Below are positions 30,767-42,827 of a DNA stretch of 64,000 nucleotides, piece after piece. The position numbers and the translations under genes were made by a program. The DNA lies in assembly GCA_003116875.1 (NCBI GenBank), contig BCKT01000003.1, positions 189,143 through 253,142 on the forward strand. The letters run 5' to 3'. This DNA is from Takashimella koratensis. Taxonomy: Eukaryota > Basidiomycota > Tremellomycetes > Trichosporonales > Tetragoniomycetaceae. The first letter of the stretch is position 1. Every line of letters begins with the position of its first letter. The notes under the pieces are model-generated. The model was not told the origin of the DNA and made no database searches. It saw only the letters and a program-made list of their open reading frames with translations.

Positions 30767-32659
30767 TCAGACGAGCGAGCCCATACTCAGCATCCCCTTC
30801 CAACTCTCGCCAGTGGTGACGTCCTCCTTGAGCCTCTCCGCAATCATCTTGGCATTCTCTCGCAGCACCGAACCTCGTTCACCTTGCATGTCCTTTAGAA
30901 TCCCAGCAATCTCACATCGAAGCGCGTCATCCGTGCCCTCGATCAATACTCCTGTCGCGTTCTTCCTCGGCAGATGGTGCTGAGACCTCGCCTGGTAGAG
31001 CTCCACGCCGACTTTGTGCGTGAGCGATATCTCATTAGCCTAAGAGGAGGGACGAGGCAGTATCAGCGGAGTACAGAACAGAGCTGTGTTCTTACTCACG
31101 ATCCACGGCTGATCCCACGCGCCCGGCCAGCAAACTGATAGCTATGTCAGTTTTCCCAATGTCTTGCCAACGGGACCACGCACTCATTGGGACCGCGCGA
31201 AGCATCGCCTCTTGCGTAGAGTTGCTCCCGCAGTGCGTCACGAAACAGTTGACAGCCTGTTAGAGTCAGCGCTCAGTTGAGAGTACAAGAAATACCGGGT
31301 GAGACAAAATATCAGCCTGCGGAGCCCAGTCCACTTTCAGGCCCTTTTTCCCCATCTTCGCGATAGTTTCCTTGGCGTTGTTCACAACACTGTCGCCTCC
31401 ACAACAGCCTGCCAGAAGCAGGAGCTCCGACTTCCCAATCTCTTCGAACAGCATATCAAGTTGATCGGCGGACGGCGGGCAGAACTCGCTACCAAAGGCA
31501 ACGTAGATCACGCTGTTCGGTCCGTGCGACTCCAACGCCTTGTCCAGGAAGACCATTGCCGGGTCGGTCGACATCTGGCGCGGAGCGATCTCGGCCATAT
31601 TGCCCCAAAGCTGAGGGCCAACACAGAGTAGCTGGTCACCATAGTCGGGGATAGAGTCGATATCCGGGCTGGTGAGAGCAGCCGGCCAAAACACAATGTC
31701 CTTGGCGGGTTGACGGGCGTGAGGGACGTAGTTGATCCAGGCAGTGCAGTGCATATCCCATCGAGCTATTAGGTCAACAAACATTTTGGGTGTATCACGG
31801 GAGGCTTACAAGTGCGGCTGGGGTCGAGTTCCCAGAGATCTAACGTGAAAGTCAGTGACATCGACGCGCCTGCATGGCCGAGATCGTACTCACACATGGG
31901 TCCCAAACCTGGGATTTTGACGAGCTCATCGGCTTGCGCGAACACCTAGTAATGTTAGACGCGGTATCGAGCACCTTGGCAAATGTGCTCACCTGTTGAA
32001 ACGCGTCTGCCTTGCCCACGCCTTCCTTGTTCACCAGACGATCGTATTGTGTGAACAATTGGTAGAACGCTTGCTCCGGAGCGTATGCGTTACCGATGAA
32101 GAATGGAAGAGACACTGGTGAGAGCCGGCAGAGCTTTGGTGTAAACTTCAACCGGTCAAGAACGGCTTGAAGGCAGTCGAGAGACGCCATGCAGGCGAGG
32201 ATATCCCAGAAGATGACCGCTGGTGCACCGATAAACGCGTCCGTCTCACTCCCGTTCGTCTCCTATACAGTTAGAACTGCAACTTTTCATTGTCATCCGG
32301 TAACTCACTTCAAGATCCGCTTCCACGCATTTTATGGCCTCGCTCCCGATCCAGCAAGAAAAGTTGAAGATGTAACCGTTGTCCTCTTCGATCAGGTTGG
32401 GGTTGGTGATATACGGTGGAGGTGGAGGAGTCGTGAATGGGTAGTAGACGACACGGAACCTCGATAGCTGATCCTGGGTCATACTCGCGCGGAAGACTGC
32501 GAGCTCCTTGTCAGTTTTCTCCTGCACGACCGCAGCGATGTAGAGGTTGACCTTGATGTGAGCGTGAATGGCGACGAGGCGAAGAGCGAAGACCATCTCG
32601 CCGCGGGTGTGCCCCCATGCTGGATACGCGATGACGGTGTAGAGCAGTGGTGCGGACAT
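30767..32659 (-). CDS. UDP-glycosyltransferase (GT1 family)
   Basis: Eight exons: 32659-32309, 32262-31993, 31945-31894, 31839-31810, 31765-31296, 31256-31184, 31134-31100, 31039-30767; 517 residues. Start at MSAPLLYTVIAYPAWGHTR, the typical N-terminal acceptor-side strand with the GHxR/His motif. The C-terminal sugar-nucleotide site spans the junctions of exons 5-7: VDWAPQADILSHP, VNCFVTHCGSNSTQEAM and ICWPGAWDQPWIANEI, which is the UDPGT signature. Transfers a sugar, usually glucose, to a small acceptor such as a sterol, lipid or xenobiotic; acceptor unknown. No clear signal peptide or C-terminal membrane anchor is visible. Exon 4 is only 30 nt. Confidence 0.88.
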
Positions 32660-33102
32660 GACTCTGACAGGTAGCACTCCGTCTTGGGGGAGCATTGTAG
32701 GCTCCAGTCCATTTTGACGGCGGATCACCTATATACGCTCCCCGGGAGTGGCGAGAGCACCGGGTACATGTGTGATCCACGGCGCCCGACGCCGAATGCC
32801 CGGCGAACAAGCTCTGTACCCGCTCAGAGTTGCGGGACGACGACGATAGTGCCGACGAGGGAGCCGGGAGCCCCATCGAGCCGCGCGGGATGACGCAAGA
32901 GCCCAAAGGAGGTGTGCAGCATAGCCCCCCACGTGTGCACCAAAGTAATCAACCGACCGTGGCTCTGGAAATGGATGGCATCCCTCTGACCGAAGCTGTT
33001 TGAACTACAAGACAATGGCAGGGAAGGGAGATAACACGACTGGGAAAGCTAATGTGACTACTTCTGTTGGAACTCGATTGATGACACACACAATTTTCAG
33101 CT
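32660..33102. other. intergenic spacer upstream of the glycosyltransferase
   Basis: About 440 bases before the glycosyltransferase start and after the sugar transporter stop. No gene or clear element recognised. Confidence 0.4.
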
Positions 33103-35143
33103 TCAAGCTTGTTCGAGATGAGTGACCTCGCCCTTCGTATAGATTAGCTCCCAAAGTATAGACCATGACCTACCTTTCGCTTGACATCCTCCATGGGGGT
33201 TTGAACTTCTGGCTCGGCCATCTTGCCAGCCTCGATATCACCGTGAGCAATACGAGCAAGGGCGGCGCCGTAACCAGTAGTCTCGATCTTTGAGTACTCC
33301 CAGCCCCAGTGCGGTTTCTGAGAGATGTCAGCCGAAGTCAACATGCTCATCGATGCGTAAACTTACCTCGAAAAGCTCGTCAACTTCTTCGAGACCACGA
33401 CCCTTGAGTTCAGGGACAAAGAAGATGGCAAAGAAGAGGGAGATGACGGAGATACCACCGAAGATGTAACCAATCTTTCCGCCGATGTTACCGTAAGGCG
33501 CGTTCATGATATAAGGGCTGGTGAAGGAGACGAGCCACGACGTAAGCAAGTCGATGGTCGTGCCAAACATCATGACTAAATGTGGTCAGCATGGAAATCT
33601 CACGACCTGGTGTTGTACTCACTTTTCTTCCTCATACGGAGACCACCGAGCTCAGAGCCGATAAGGTCTGACGACAACGTTAGTGTCGTCTCCAAAGTCA
33701 GAAAGAGTTTACTCACAGCAATGAGTCGCCCAGGAAACCTTCTCAGACCAGAGCATGAGCACAAAGCTCGCCACGACGACGTTATTTGACGTAGTGGTTC
33801 GCACCGTACTGCTGCCGAGCCCGGCGATGAGGCAGTCCCAGAGGATCAAAAGAGTCGCACCGAAGATGATGAGAGGCCGACGACCGATGATGTCCGTAGT
33901 CATGATAGCCATGAACGAGCCGATTGCACCGACGAGCTGAACGACAGTCGCGTAGGTGAATGACTTGGCACCGAGACCGATTTGAGTGAAGAAGCTGAAG
34001 CAAGACTGTTAGACGGGAGTTCAATGCACATCGGGTCGAAAACTCACGTAGGTCCGTATGCGTTGTAGAAGGAGTTACCGGTCGACTGGTAGAAGAAGAA
34101 GCACAGAGCACAGATGATGGCTCGTCGGAAGTAGGTGCCTCGGAATAGATCCCTCCATTTCGCGGTCTGGAGTTGTCGGTCTTCCTCAATGGCCATCTGA
34201 AGGGTCTCGATCTCAGCTTCGCAGACGCCGGCATCAACGTCCATGCGAGGTCGGAGTCGTCTCAAGCTCTTTAGGGCGTCTTCGTTTCGACCATGGCTGA
34301 CGAGCCAACGAGGAGACTCAGTAGTGAGGGGGACCAGGAAGAGGAGCATGACGGCAGGGATCATCTGGACCCCGACAGGAACCATCCATCCAATCTTGCG
34401 GGTCTCGGTCGCGTAGGCCTGGCACATGCCTGAACCCCAGACACTGGAGAGAGTGATGACGGGAGTGAGGAGACCAGCGCAGAAACCACGGAGCTGGGGA
34501 GGGGCGACCTCGGCGGAGTAGGTGGGGACCAGGTTCTCGATGTAGCCGACCGCCATGTACGCGATAACTCGGCCAATGGTGAAGGCTTGCCAGTTTCTGT
34601 AAAATGTTAGTAAAGGATGTGGATGGTGAGGCCTCGTTGACTCACGGTGCGGTGAGCTCGACTATCAAGGAAAGAATGTTAGCATTTGGCCTCGACCAAC
34701 GTCGAAAAGGACTCACCAACAACAGCGATGATCTGCAGCCAAGCGACGATCCAGAGAAGCTTCTTGTAGCCGATACGCTCGCAGACCGGTTCAAATGTGG
34801 TGCAGCCGGCGAGTCGACCGATGAAAACGACTAAAAGCAAGGTTTAGCAGGGTTATAGCCCGCGACGGCGACTGCAGGACTCACTGGAGTTCATGATAGC
34901 CTTTTGGTAAGTAGTCAAGGAGCGGGTACCATTGGTGAGAGTACCAAACGAGCCAAGCCATGACGGTAGAGCTTGGAGCGATCCGAACGAGGAAGTGTCG
35001 CTGTGTGCTATGTCAGCGAGATCGACCAAGAGTCATTTAGCAGGATAGACTTACGTGCCGAAGATGAGATCTCCGCACGCGAAAGTGAAGACGCAGAAGC
35101 AGAGATACGGCGAAGCGTGTTTCCAATCGTCGCGGAAACCCAT
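33103..35143 (-). CDS. sugar transporter, MFS SP family
   Basis: Ten exons: 35143-35055, 35000-34885, 34830-34717, 34661-34646 (16 nt), 34596-34048, 33994-33717, 33667-33623, 33575-33367, 33317-33174, 33132-33103; 529 residues. Family marks: GRLAGCTTFEPVCERIGYK, GRVIAYMAVGY, TESPRWLVSHGR after segment 6, IIGRRPLI, and VPELKGRGLEEVDELFE after segment 12. The last intron is 41 nt with a GCTAATC branch point; spliced, the protein ends GEVTHLEQA, a common tail in fungal sugar carriers, while retention would give VGHGLYFGS. Plasma-membrane hexose, disaccharide or polyol uptake is expected. Divergent from the transaldolase-family gene. Confidence 0.88.
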
Positions 35144-35935
35144 GTTGAATAAGCAAGCGAAGAGATAGCGAGAGCGTTAGAAGCTACAACGGTGTCGAGA
35201 GGAGCACTGTGAGGGTGAAGCGGCGTTGGGGGGGTGACCTGGGAAAACGCATCCTCTGTCAAGTTCAGCAGTCGGCTTTTAATTGACGCACCGCGAACCT
35301 GTGTCAAGAGCGACGGCGGTAGTGAAAGAGCAGAGACATAAGCGTAACAGGCAAAACTATGACGGAGTTGTGCGGTTAGCGTCAAAATCCCCACCTTGAG
35401 CGGGCCGGGGTAAGCAGGGCCCGCAATCGGGCCCCCACCTCATATGATCATGAGGCGGAAACGGGGCTCTACGGGGGAGTCGAGAGGGCCAGTCGCCAAT
35501 TTGGTGCACTGTCGTGCTTGGCAAGGGAGAAAAGTGGAGTTTGTGGAGTTTTTGGTCGGGTCATATGGAGTTTTCTGTCGGCATCTTGCCGCATCTTGGG
35601 CCGAATGCGATCTCTCGGCAAAGAGCGGACTCCAAGAGCTTCGACAGAATCCGGGGAGAAGAAGTGAAGAACCCGGAATGTGGAGAATCTTCAGACTGGG
35701 TATGCTCACATGATCGTGGAGAGCTGCGTGCGGCAAGGTGCGGTCCGAAGACGTCGCGATAGCTTGGCGTTAGTGTGGTCGAGCAACGGAAGACTCCGGG
35801 GCGGGCTACGTCAAACTCGTCCGTGGTTTCTCCACGAGCGACATCTTGGGTGACACCAATAAAAGCGTGGTTCGTTCAACTCACTCGTGCCCCATCAACT
35901 AACCCACGTAAACACCAGTCAGCACTTCCAACACC
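35144..35935. promoter_or_regulatory. divergent promoter, sugar transporter / transaldolase-like
   Basis: About 790 bases between two divergent starts that join sugar uptake with sugar-phosphate metabolism. AATAAAAG near 35859 precedes the transaldolase-like gene. No further gene. Confidence 0.45.
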
Positions 35936-37252
35936 ATGATCAACAAGACCGAGTCCCTTCTCGAGCAGCTCGAGAGCTACATCGCTGTCGATGCCGATAC
36001 GATGGACCACGAATTCATTAGGACGCTTCCTATTCAGTGTCACGACATGACGAGCAACCAGAAATTTGTGCACGAGGCTTTGGTTGACCCTCGCAACAAG
36101 GACATTGTCGAGAGCACTGTGAAAGAAATGAAGGGCCAGCCGTGGGAGGAGGTGTACGCCGTCTGCGTGAGTTTTGTTCAAACGTTGGTCGAGGAGACAA
36201 GTTGACCTGCGTATAGATTGCCAAATTCGCTGCCAACGTCCTTCCCTTGATCTCTGGACGTGTTCTTGCCCAGACCTCGCCTACCCATGCCCACGATGAG
36301 GAATACGTGTACGAAAACGCCCGTCACTACGCGAAGGCGTTCAACGCCCAGGGTATTACCAAGTAAGTTGCACCAGCCGGATCCGGGAGTATGCTTATCT
36401 ATCCACAGTGACCGCTTTGTCGTCAAGATCGCCGTGACCAGTGCCGGCGTTCGTGCCGCTAAGCGTCTTGCTGCTGAAGGCATCTCGACTCTGGGTACCA
36501 CTTTGTTCTCCGTCCACCAGGCCCTCGCCGCCCATCAAGCCGGCATGGTTGCGGTCAGCATGTACTTCAATGGTGAGCTGAAAGCTCTTCAGAATGCTGA
36601 TGTTGCACAGACCCCGCGGCGCATACGGACGCATCCATTTGGCCCGACGTCGCGGAGCCGCTCTCGCAGCACCCCATGGCAGCTCGTCACATTCAGATTC
36701 GTCTTGCGTTCAACCGTATTGCCAAAGCGACTGGCAAGAAGGTCCCCGAGATGAAGACCGCGTCGTGAGTGGACATTCGCTGCACATTTTTGGGTGGCCC
36801 TAAAACTGACATCTGCTTCCAGGGTTGTCTCTGCCCGTGAGGTTCTGACTTTGGTCGATATGGGAGCCGACCACACTACACTTGGCAAACCTATGCTTGA
36901 GGACTTGATGAGCTACTCCAACCTCCCTGCCCACCAGAAGGGGTACTGGAAGAAGACCATCAAGGACCAGGGCCAGGACCCTAACGTCATCTGGGAGAAG
37001 TGGGCGCCCTTGTCCCCCAACCAAGAGCGCATGGTTGAACTCGCCGCGACTGGGCCTTTCAGCAAGTTCACCATGGAGGATGGCAAGGTCATTGATGAGT
37101 CAATTGACTTTTTGGCCCCGGGAGTGGTAGACAAGCTCAATGAGCAGGACGAGGTTTCCAGGTTGCGTATCGCTGAGGGCCTTAAGCGCTTCGGCCTAAT
37201 GGAGGCGGAGAGCAAGAAGGTCATCGAGGGCTTGCAGGAGCAGTTTGCCTAG
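35936..37252 (+). CDS. transaldolase / fructose-6-phosphate aldolase family protein
   Basis: Exons 35936-36166, 36217-36362, 36409-36572, 36611-36764, 36823-37252; 374 residues. The barrel strand RFVVKIAVTSAGVRAAKRLA carries the expected Schiff-base Lys; GISTLGTTLFSVHQALAAHQ follows as in transaldolases (the usual NLTLLFS region). FNDPAAHTDASIW and HIQIRLAFNRIAKATGKKVP lie around the next two junctions. It differs from the housekeeping pentose-phosphate transaldolase and belongs to a divergent fungal subgroup. Role would be dihydroxyacetone transfer between sugar phosphates or a retro-aldol step. Shares an intergenic promoter with a sugar transporter, which supports a role in sugar or polyol use. 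Confidence 0.82.
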
Positions 37253-37527
37253 AGTAGGGGTCATGTCGGATACGAGCTATGCATGTAGAGCGGTTCAGCT
37301 GGTCGGCCGAACCAGAGTCGGAGCAGACTCGGGTACGGGTCATTAGCGGAGCCGTTGCCACGGCGGCGGTCAAAGCCGAGGGAATGGTCACGCGGCTCGC
37401 AAAGTTACATTGAATCCAGGTGGAGGCGAGCTCAGAATCTCCACATACAGTGAAGCAGTTGACCCGACTTGTGTTTTGCCCACTCACCTATCCTGTGGAG
37501 AAGTGTCCACAAGTCCACGTATCAAGC

Positions 37528-40500
37528 ATGTCGCATAGTAACGGGGCTAGCACGTCGTCCTCCACTAGCGAGACGTTTCCCTGTTCCTGGCCTGGCTGTC
37601 AAAGAGCATACAGGCGGTTGGACCATCTCGAGCGGCATGAGCGGACCCGTGAGTTTTACAGTAGGATAGGTCAGGTGCTCAACCGCGAGTTGGCGAGTGC
37701 TGAACATCCGTGACTCTTCGCAGACTCTGGCGACCTGAACTACGATTGTCGAATATGTGGGAAGCGATATGGGCGCAGGTTAGTCGCCGCACATGAACCT
37801 CTAGATGTCGGGGCAGCCCGGCTAAAGGCATCAGTACTGACTGTCCTCAGTGATGTTCTCAACCGACACTTGGTTCAAACCCATGGAGAGAAAGCAGCGA
37901 GCATAGGGCGGCCTCGGAAAGCTGCATGGTATGTTACCCTTATACTTGCTGCACCCACTGACCTCTTGGTAGTATTGCCTGCGCAAAGCACAGACTTTCA
38001 TGCGACGGGCTCCCACCTCGACCTTGCTCGCGATGTAGGAAAGATTCTCAAGAATGTCGGTACCGACACTTGGAAGAGACCGAGGATGCCGACCGGACAA
38101 GGTCTGCATCCCCTCGTCGGCAATCTACATCCACCGAGAGCTTTGGGCCATTCTCGTCTCCTAGTACGAGGCCGTTGCCCGAGTTCATACTTGGCATGCC
38201 AGGCGGTGGGACGGAAGAGACGAGTGGAGTCACTTCGGTGGATCCAATATCACTACCGACGATCAGTCCCGCACAGCTCTCTTCCGGTAAGTGCTTGCCC
38301 CTGGAGCACACAACTGACCTCCAGTTGATCCGCCATCTGTCCCTCTACCCATCATCGATCAACCTCCAGCATTTGATTTCTCCCTGTTGAACGACGCGAC
38401 GTCAGCCACCGCACCAGACTTTCTCACCAACCTCTTCCTCTCCGCCACTGTCCAGCCACACCAGGACACATCGTTTATGCAGCTCCCGGGCGCTGTCCCG
38501 AGCCTGTCTATCTTTGACTGGGGATTCACAGATCTTGACGCGAACATCTTTGACCCCATTGCAACCCACGCGCCGCCAACTCCGGTGGTACCTCTCGAAG
38601 ACACAGGAACTGGGCATACTCAAGACAGCCCAGAGAGGGAAGAACATTTGCTCGTCGCGGTTTCAGCCGAGGAGTATGATGGGAGGCCAGGCAAAGATGA
38701 CTTCCCAGACGGTCAGCCCGCCGAGTCGTCATGGGTGAGAGCTTCGTCCTCTTGTTGTTGGGATGGTGTTGCTGATCACGTCTCCAGCCTAGTGTGTACA
38801 AACCGCACACGCCGGATACGAACGTCCATCTTCCCGCGGCGAGCGCGCTGTCATCTACGGATCTCATCGTCCCCCCTGGCAAGCGCTTCAACGCCGTTGC
38901 CCGACAGGTCATGGAGAAGCTCACACTCCACGCACACCAAGGGATCTGGCCGACCCCAGATCTGGGCAATTTCCCATCCGAGCAGACCCTCGGAGTGTGC
39001 GTCGACCTGTACTTGTCTAATTTTGCATCTTGGTTGCCGATCCTTGATAGTCCACGGGGTTCGTTTAGGACAGACAAGGCAGCGCCGCTGCTGCTGAAAA
39101 TCGTCGCTGCGGTGGGCTCAATATATAGTCGAGAAGGCCTGGAGAGGCTGGGCATGCCTCTCGCCGAGCTCGTCAGGAGGGAGATTCTGTTTATCGTACG
39201 TATCGTTTTCAATCAAGATTCCATTTTTGACCCCGGCGTAGTGCGAACATGACGGCCGATTTATCTACGAACTCGCGATCGTTCAAGCATCTCTACTACA
39301 ATCCTATTTTGGACTTTTCAGTGGCTCGCTCAAACTCTCCCAACACGCTGAAATCAGCCGGACAAGCCTCGTCAGCGCATGTCAGAAGATGCATCTCTTG
39401 CATGCACGTGTCTCGGCCGCGGACGAGGTGCAGCGTGCCGGCAGGGGAGAGGAGGATTTCGGCAGGGCGTTGAAGCAGGATCATCGTAGACGTCGATTAG
39501 GCTGGGGAATTTTCGTGAGTGACAGCATCTTACGGTTGAGAGATTCTCGTACTGACCACCGCATGCTGGACTGTGATGATAGCTTTTCGATGCTCAACTC
39601 GCATGCCTGTTTGGTCTTCCAGCCCAATATCCTTTTGGAGAGATTGATACACCTCTGCCCACTGTCGCACCCAAATGGAATCCTGGCGCTCCCTCCTTCA
39701 GCCAAGTCTTGTCAAGTCTGCTGGACGATGGACAACTACCACAGCTTCTCGATGATGTCGGGTACTCGGTCGTTGCGTACTCGCTCTACAGGTGAGGCAC
39801 TGATCAGAATCGATGTAGAGACTGTCGCTGAAGACTGTATCAGAATGTTGCTCGACACTGCGTCGTTCCGCTCGTTTGTGCCATGGACAGAAATTGCGTC
39901 TAATCGAACGTTCACTTCCTCTTCATATCGACGAAGGTATGTAGACATTGTTACACTTACATCGCTAAAATAGTCTAGTCCACAAATCCTTCTTGACCAA
40001 CTCGCTCGACACACAATAAGCAGTGCTTCAGCGCCTACTGCACTGATAGTGTCCTGTTCAGCACTTGCGTACCACTCGCGCCTCGCTCCCGTCTTACCGC
40101 GGATCAAAGCAGCTGCGGGGAAATTTGGGATTGGTGATGACGTGCAAGTAGCTCGAGCGGAGCTGTGCAATTGGATGGTCAACGATCCAAGAGCCGCGAG
40201 AACATTGTTTGCGCACGCTGCTATGCTCAGGTGTCTAATGTCGCGCTTTATCTTTGAGTGAGTCGGGCTTTCGGGAGGATACGGAAACGTCGTGCTAATT
40301 GATAGCACTCCGACCGAGTTGATTTGGCTATTCGACGCTACTCTCTGCCTTTGGGCCTGTCTTCGACTTTCTAACATTGTCACCGCTGCTCGGGCGGCTA
40401 GGACACTCACCAAAGTCGTCACGATCAGCTGGTCGCCGTCTTCTGCAGTTGACGCATGGATCGAGACAGGCGAAGGCACCGCCTCGGTACAGGGTACAGG

Positions 40501-40633
40501 TCTGGTCGCAGAGTTGGGTGTTAGAGCAGTGTTGCAGTCTTCCGCAGATCATCTAGACGTGCTGTCCTGGGGTTTAGCGAAGAGGTTCAGATCGGTAGTA
40601 TTAGAGTTGCTGGCTGCAGAGCATTGTGAATAA
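37528..40633 (+). CDS. C2H2 + Zn2Cys6 dual zinc transcription factor
   Basis: Eleven exons: 37528-37648, 37724-37778, 37851-37928, 37973-38286, 38325-38734, 38788-39195, 39242-39514, 39583-39761, 39808-39936, 39979-40257, 40306-40633; 857 residues. Two classical fingers at the N-terminus: FPCSWPGCQRAYRRLDHLER then HERTH, and CRICGKRYGRSDVLNRH then LVQTH. Directly after comes a fungal zinc cluster, CIACAKHRLSCDG and RPCSRCRKDSQEC. The rest holds the fungal middle homology region (YLSNFASWLPILD, FDAQLACLFGLP). The 39762-39807 intron (46 nt, GTACTC donor) is the least certain junction. Ends 33 bases from the stop of the convergent alpha/beta hydrolase. Confidence 0.82.
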
Positions 40634-40666
40634 ATGCAGTAGATGTACATTTGACATGGAAACTCG

Positions 40667-41873
40667 TCAAGGCGGTCGAATGTGCTTATCTACAAAGTCT
40701 AACATGGGAACAATGTATTCGTCCCAGCCCACATCCCCAGGAGACTGGGCTGTCAGCAAAAATCAAAAACTTTGAAGCTCACAGTGATATCTTTGTCAAA
40801 TCCATGTGCGCCTCCGTGAGCATATCTCTCGTCGAATTGGATGCCTTTTGCTCTCAGTTTTAAAGCAAGATTGTAGCTTTGCTGTACAGGCACTGACGTG
40901 TCTGCCGTCCCGTGAAGGAGAAACGTTGGTGGATATGTCGCCCACTGAGCCACCTGATCCGCCGACGACCACTTTGAGAACTCGGCGTTCAACTCGTCTT
41001 TCGTGGCAAAACGTTCGGCTCGAATAACGGTGTGCATGAACGTTTTGGTCCGTGAGACGTGCTTCATCATTTCCATTCGAAGGTACTGTTTATCCGACTG
41101 AGTGAAATCGGGAGCTGCCCATGCCTTACGCAACTCGTTGAGGGGGATGGTATCGAGCTCGGTGAGGTTGGGGCCGACGATTTCTGCTTGGGACAGGTCG
41201 CGACTCGCCAACTCGGCTTCGATCTCCTTGATAGTCCATCGACCAGATGGTTTGAGATAGGCTCGTCGTTCAGGAGAGAGCTGAGAGTCTGGTTCCAGGT
41301 TGTGGAAGAGAGGGTCGAGGAGGTCTACAGGGCCGTAGACGTCAATCACGACTCGAGGCGGCGGGGAGAAGTAGTGTCCACAGAGAGTGGACAAAGTCGC
41401 TCCTGCCGAGTCTCCACCGACGACATACGCGTCGAGGTCGATCTCATTCGCGCCCAGGATATCAGGCAAGCTGTATCGGCACCATTGGAGCGCGTCGAGG
41501 CAGTCCTCAAGCATGTCGGAGAGGCCGGCATGGGGCATGAGGCGATAGGCGATGGAAACGACGTGATAGCCCCGACTTCGAAACGCGCTGACGGCCCATG
41601 GATTAGGAAGGTAGTGTTTCCCGATCCTGTGAGATGGCCGCGAGGCAATTCGTTTTTGCAGTTGAGGATTTCATCAACATTTGGTTAGCCTTGAAGATGA
41701 AGAGTCAAGATAGAAAAGACACACATGTAGCCACCTCCGTGCATCCACATCACCCATGGCCGAGGCCCATCACCTATCACGGAAGGCCACAGTCTCAAAG
41801 GTATGGAGACACCATGGCTCGTCTTGTAGACGTGGTCAGAGAATGGCGTAGGACACAAGGGCTGTGTTGACAT
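40667..41873 (-). CDS. alpha/beta hydrolase (hormone-sensitive-lipase-like family)
   Basis: Exons 41873-41725, 41626-40783, 40744-40667; 356 residues. Order of signals: oxyanion motif MWMHGGGYM, VVSIAYRLMPHA, nucleophile elbow VVGGDSAGATLS, acid region LLHGTADTSVPV, and the His near YAHGGAHGFD. The last small exon supplies GDVGWDEYIVPMLDF. This is the alpha/beta-hydrolase-3 family of esterases, amidases and deacetylases. A paralogue with the same last-intron position lies at 61832-62933. No signal peptide. Neighbouring C2H2/Zn2Cys6 regulator is convergent; shared regulation is unproved. Confidence 0.85.
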
Positions 41874-42827
41874 GTTGATGTTGGATTGTTCGGTTGAGCC
41901 TGGACTCGGAAGGATCAGGTGTATTCAAAGGGCAGCTCGCAGCAGCTCGCACCGCCGGCAAGTCGGCTCCGACGGTATGGATCGAGTTGGAGGTAACTGT
42001 CAATCGACCACGTGCCTCTACGTCTTCCAGATCTTTTTCAGGCCAGCAAAGGGTGACGCGGCTTATTGTACTTTCCGCAATGATGGAGAGGATATAGTTA
42101 ACAAAACAGGAGTCTAGGTATGCCCAATGGAAGTTGGGCATGCGATTGCGTGAAACACCGCGGCCTCCCCGTAGGCTCTTCCCACGTCAATGCCGAGTCG
42201 CTCTGCGATCTTTGTTTGGTATACCGCTAATGGTGCGTCCGTCCCGGGTCAATGTTCAGCTGCCTGTTCTTCTCCTCGCCCCCCTCTCTGGTGTTTTTGG
42301 TTGGTTGAGGGGTGTCAAAGCAACGCCGCCCGATCGGACCAGAACTCTGCGCCACTTCGGAGCGTCGGAGCCGCCGGAGCGGAATCGGCCCTGACCGAAA
42401 AACCTCAACTTGACCAAACAGAGATCGAGACGATAAGCGTGACCATTTTCTCCACTTCCTCTCCTCGTACCCCCCCCCCACGCTTGGAACTAGGTCGCGC
42501 GATCCGAGGGGATTCCGTGAACTGCGACCCCGCCCGCGCCCAACTGGCGGAGAAACTCTGTCAAATTGGTGCGAAGAAAGAGGAGAGACGAGGGATCCGA
42601 GGCGAGGACTCGGGTCGGGCGATAAGCTGGAATTTTGGACCTTGGCACCCTTGCTCGCCCACATGGGTTGATGCTTTTAAACAGGTCATCTACTCTTTGT
42701 TCAAAACCACTCCCCTCCTCCTCGTCTCTCTGCACCTACTCCCACCCCCATTCGTGCCGAGTAGCTTTTGACCCCCGCCGACTTAACCCGACTCCCTCCA
42801 CCTCTACTCCCCACCCACTCCCCCACC
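41874..42827. promoter_or_regulatory. divergent promoter, alpha/beta hydrolase / transporter
   Basis: About 950 bases. The half next to the transporter is pyrimidine-rich, with a run of nine C near 42472-42480 and a CT/CA-rich leader at 42705-42827. No gene seen. Confidence 0.45.

Noticed and set aside
39776..39807. A 16-nt intron at the exon 8/9 junction of the C2H2/Zn2Cys6 regulator
   Set aside because: Too short for splicing; a 46-nt intron at 39762-39807 fits frame and branch-point spacing better, although its GTACTC donor is weak.
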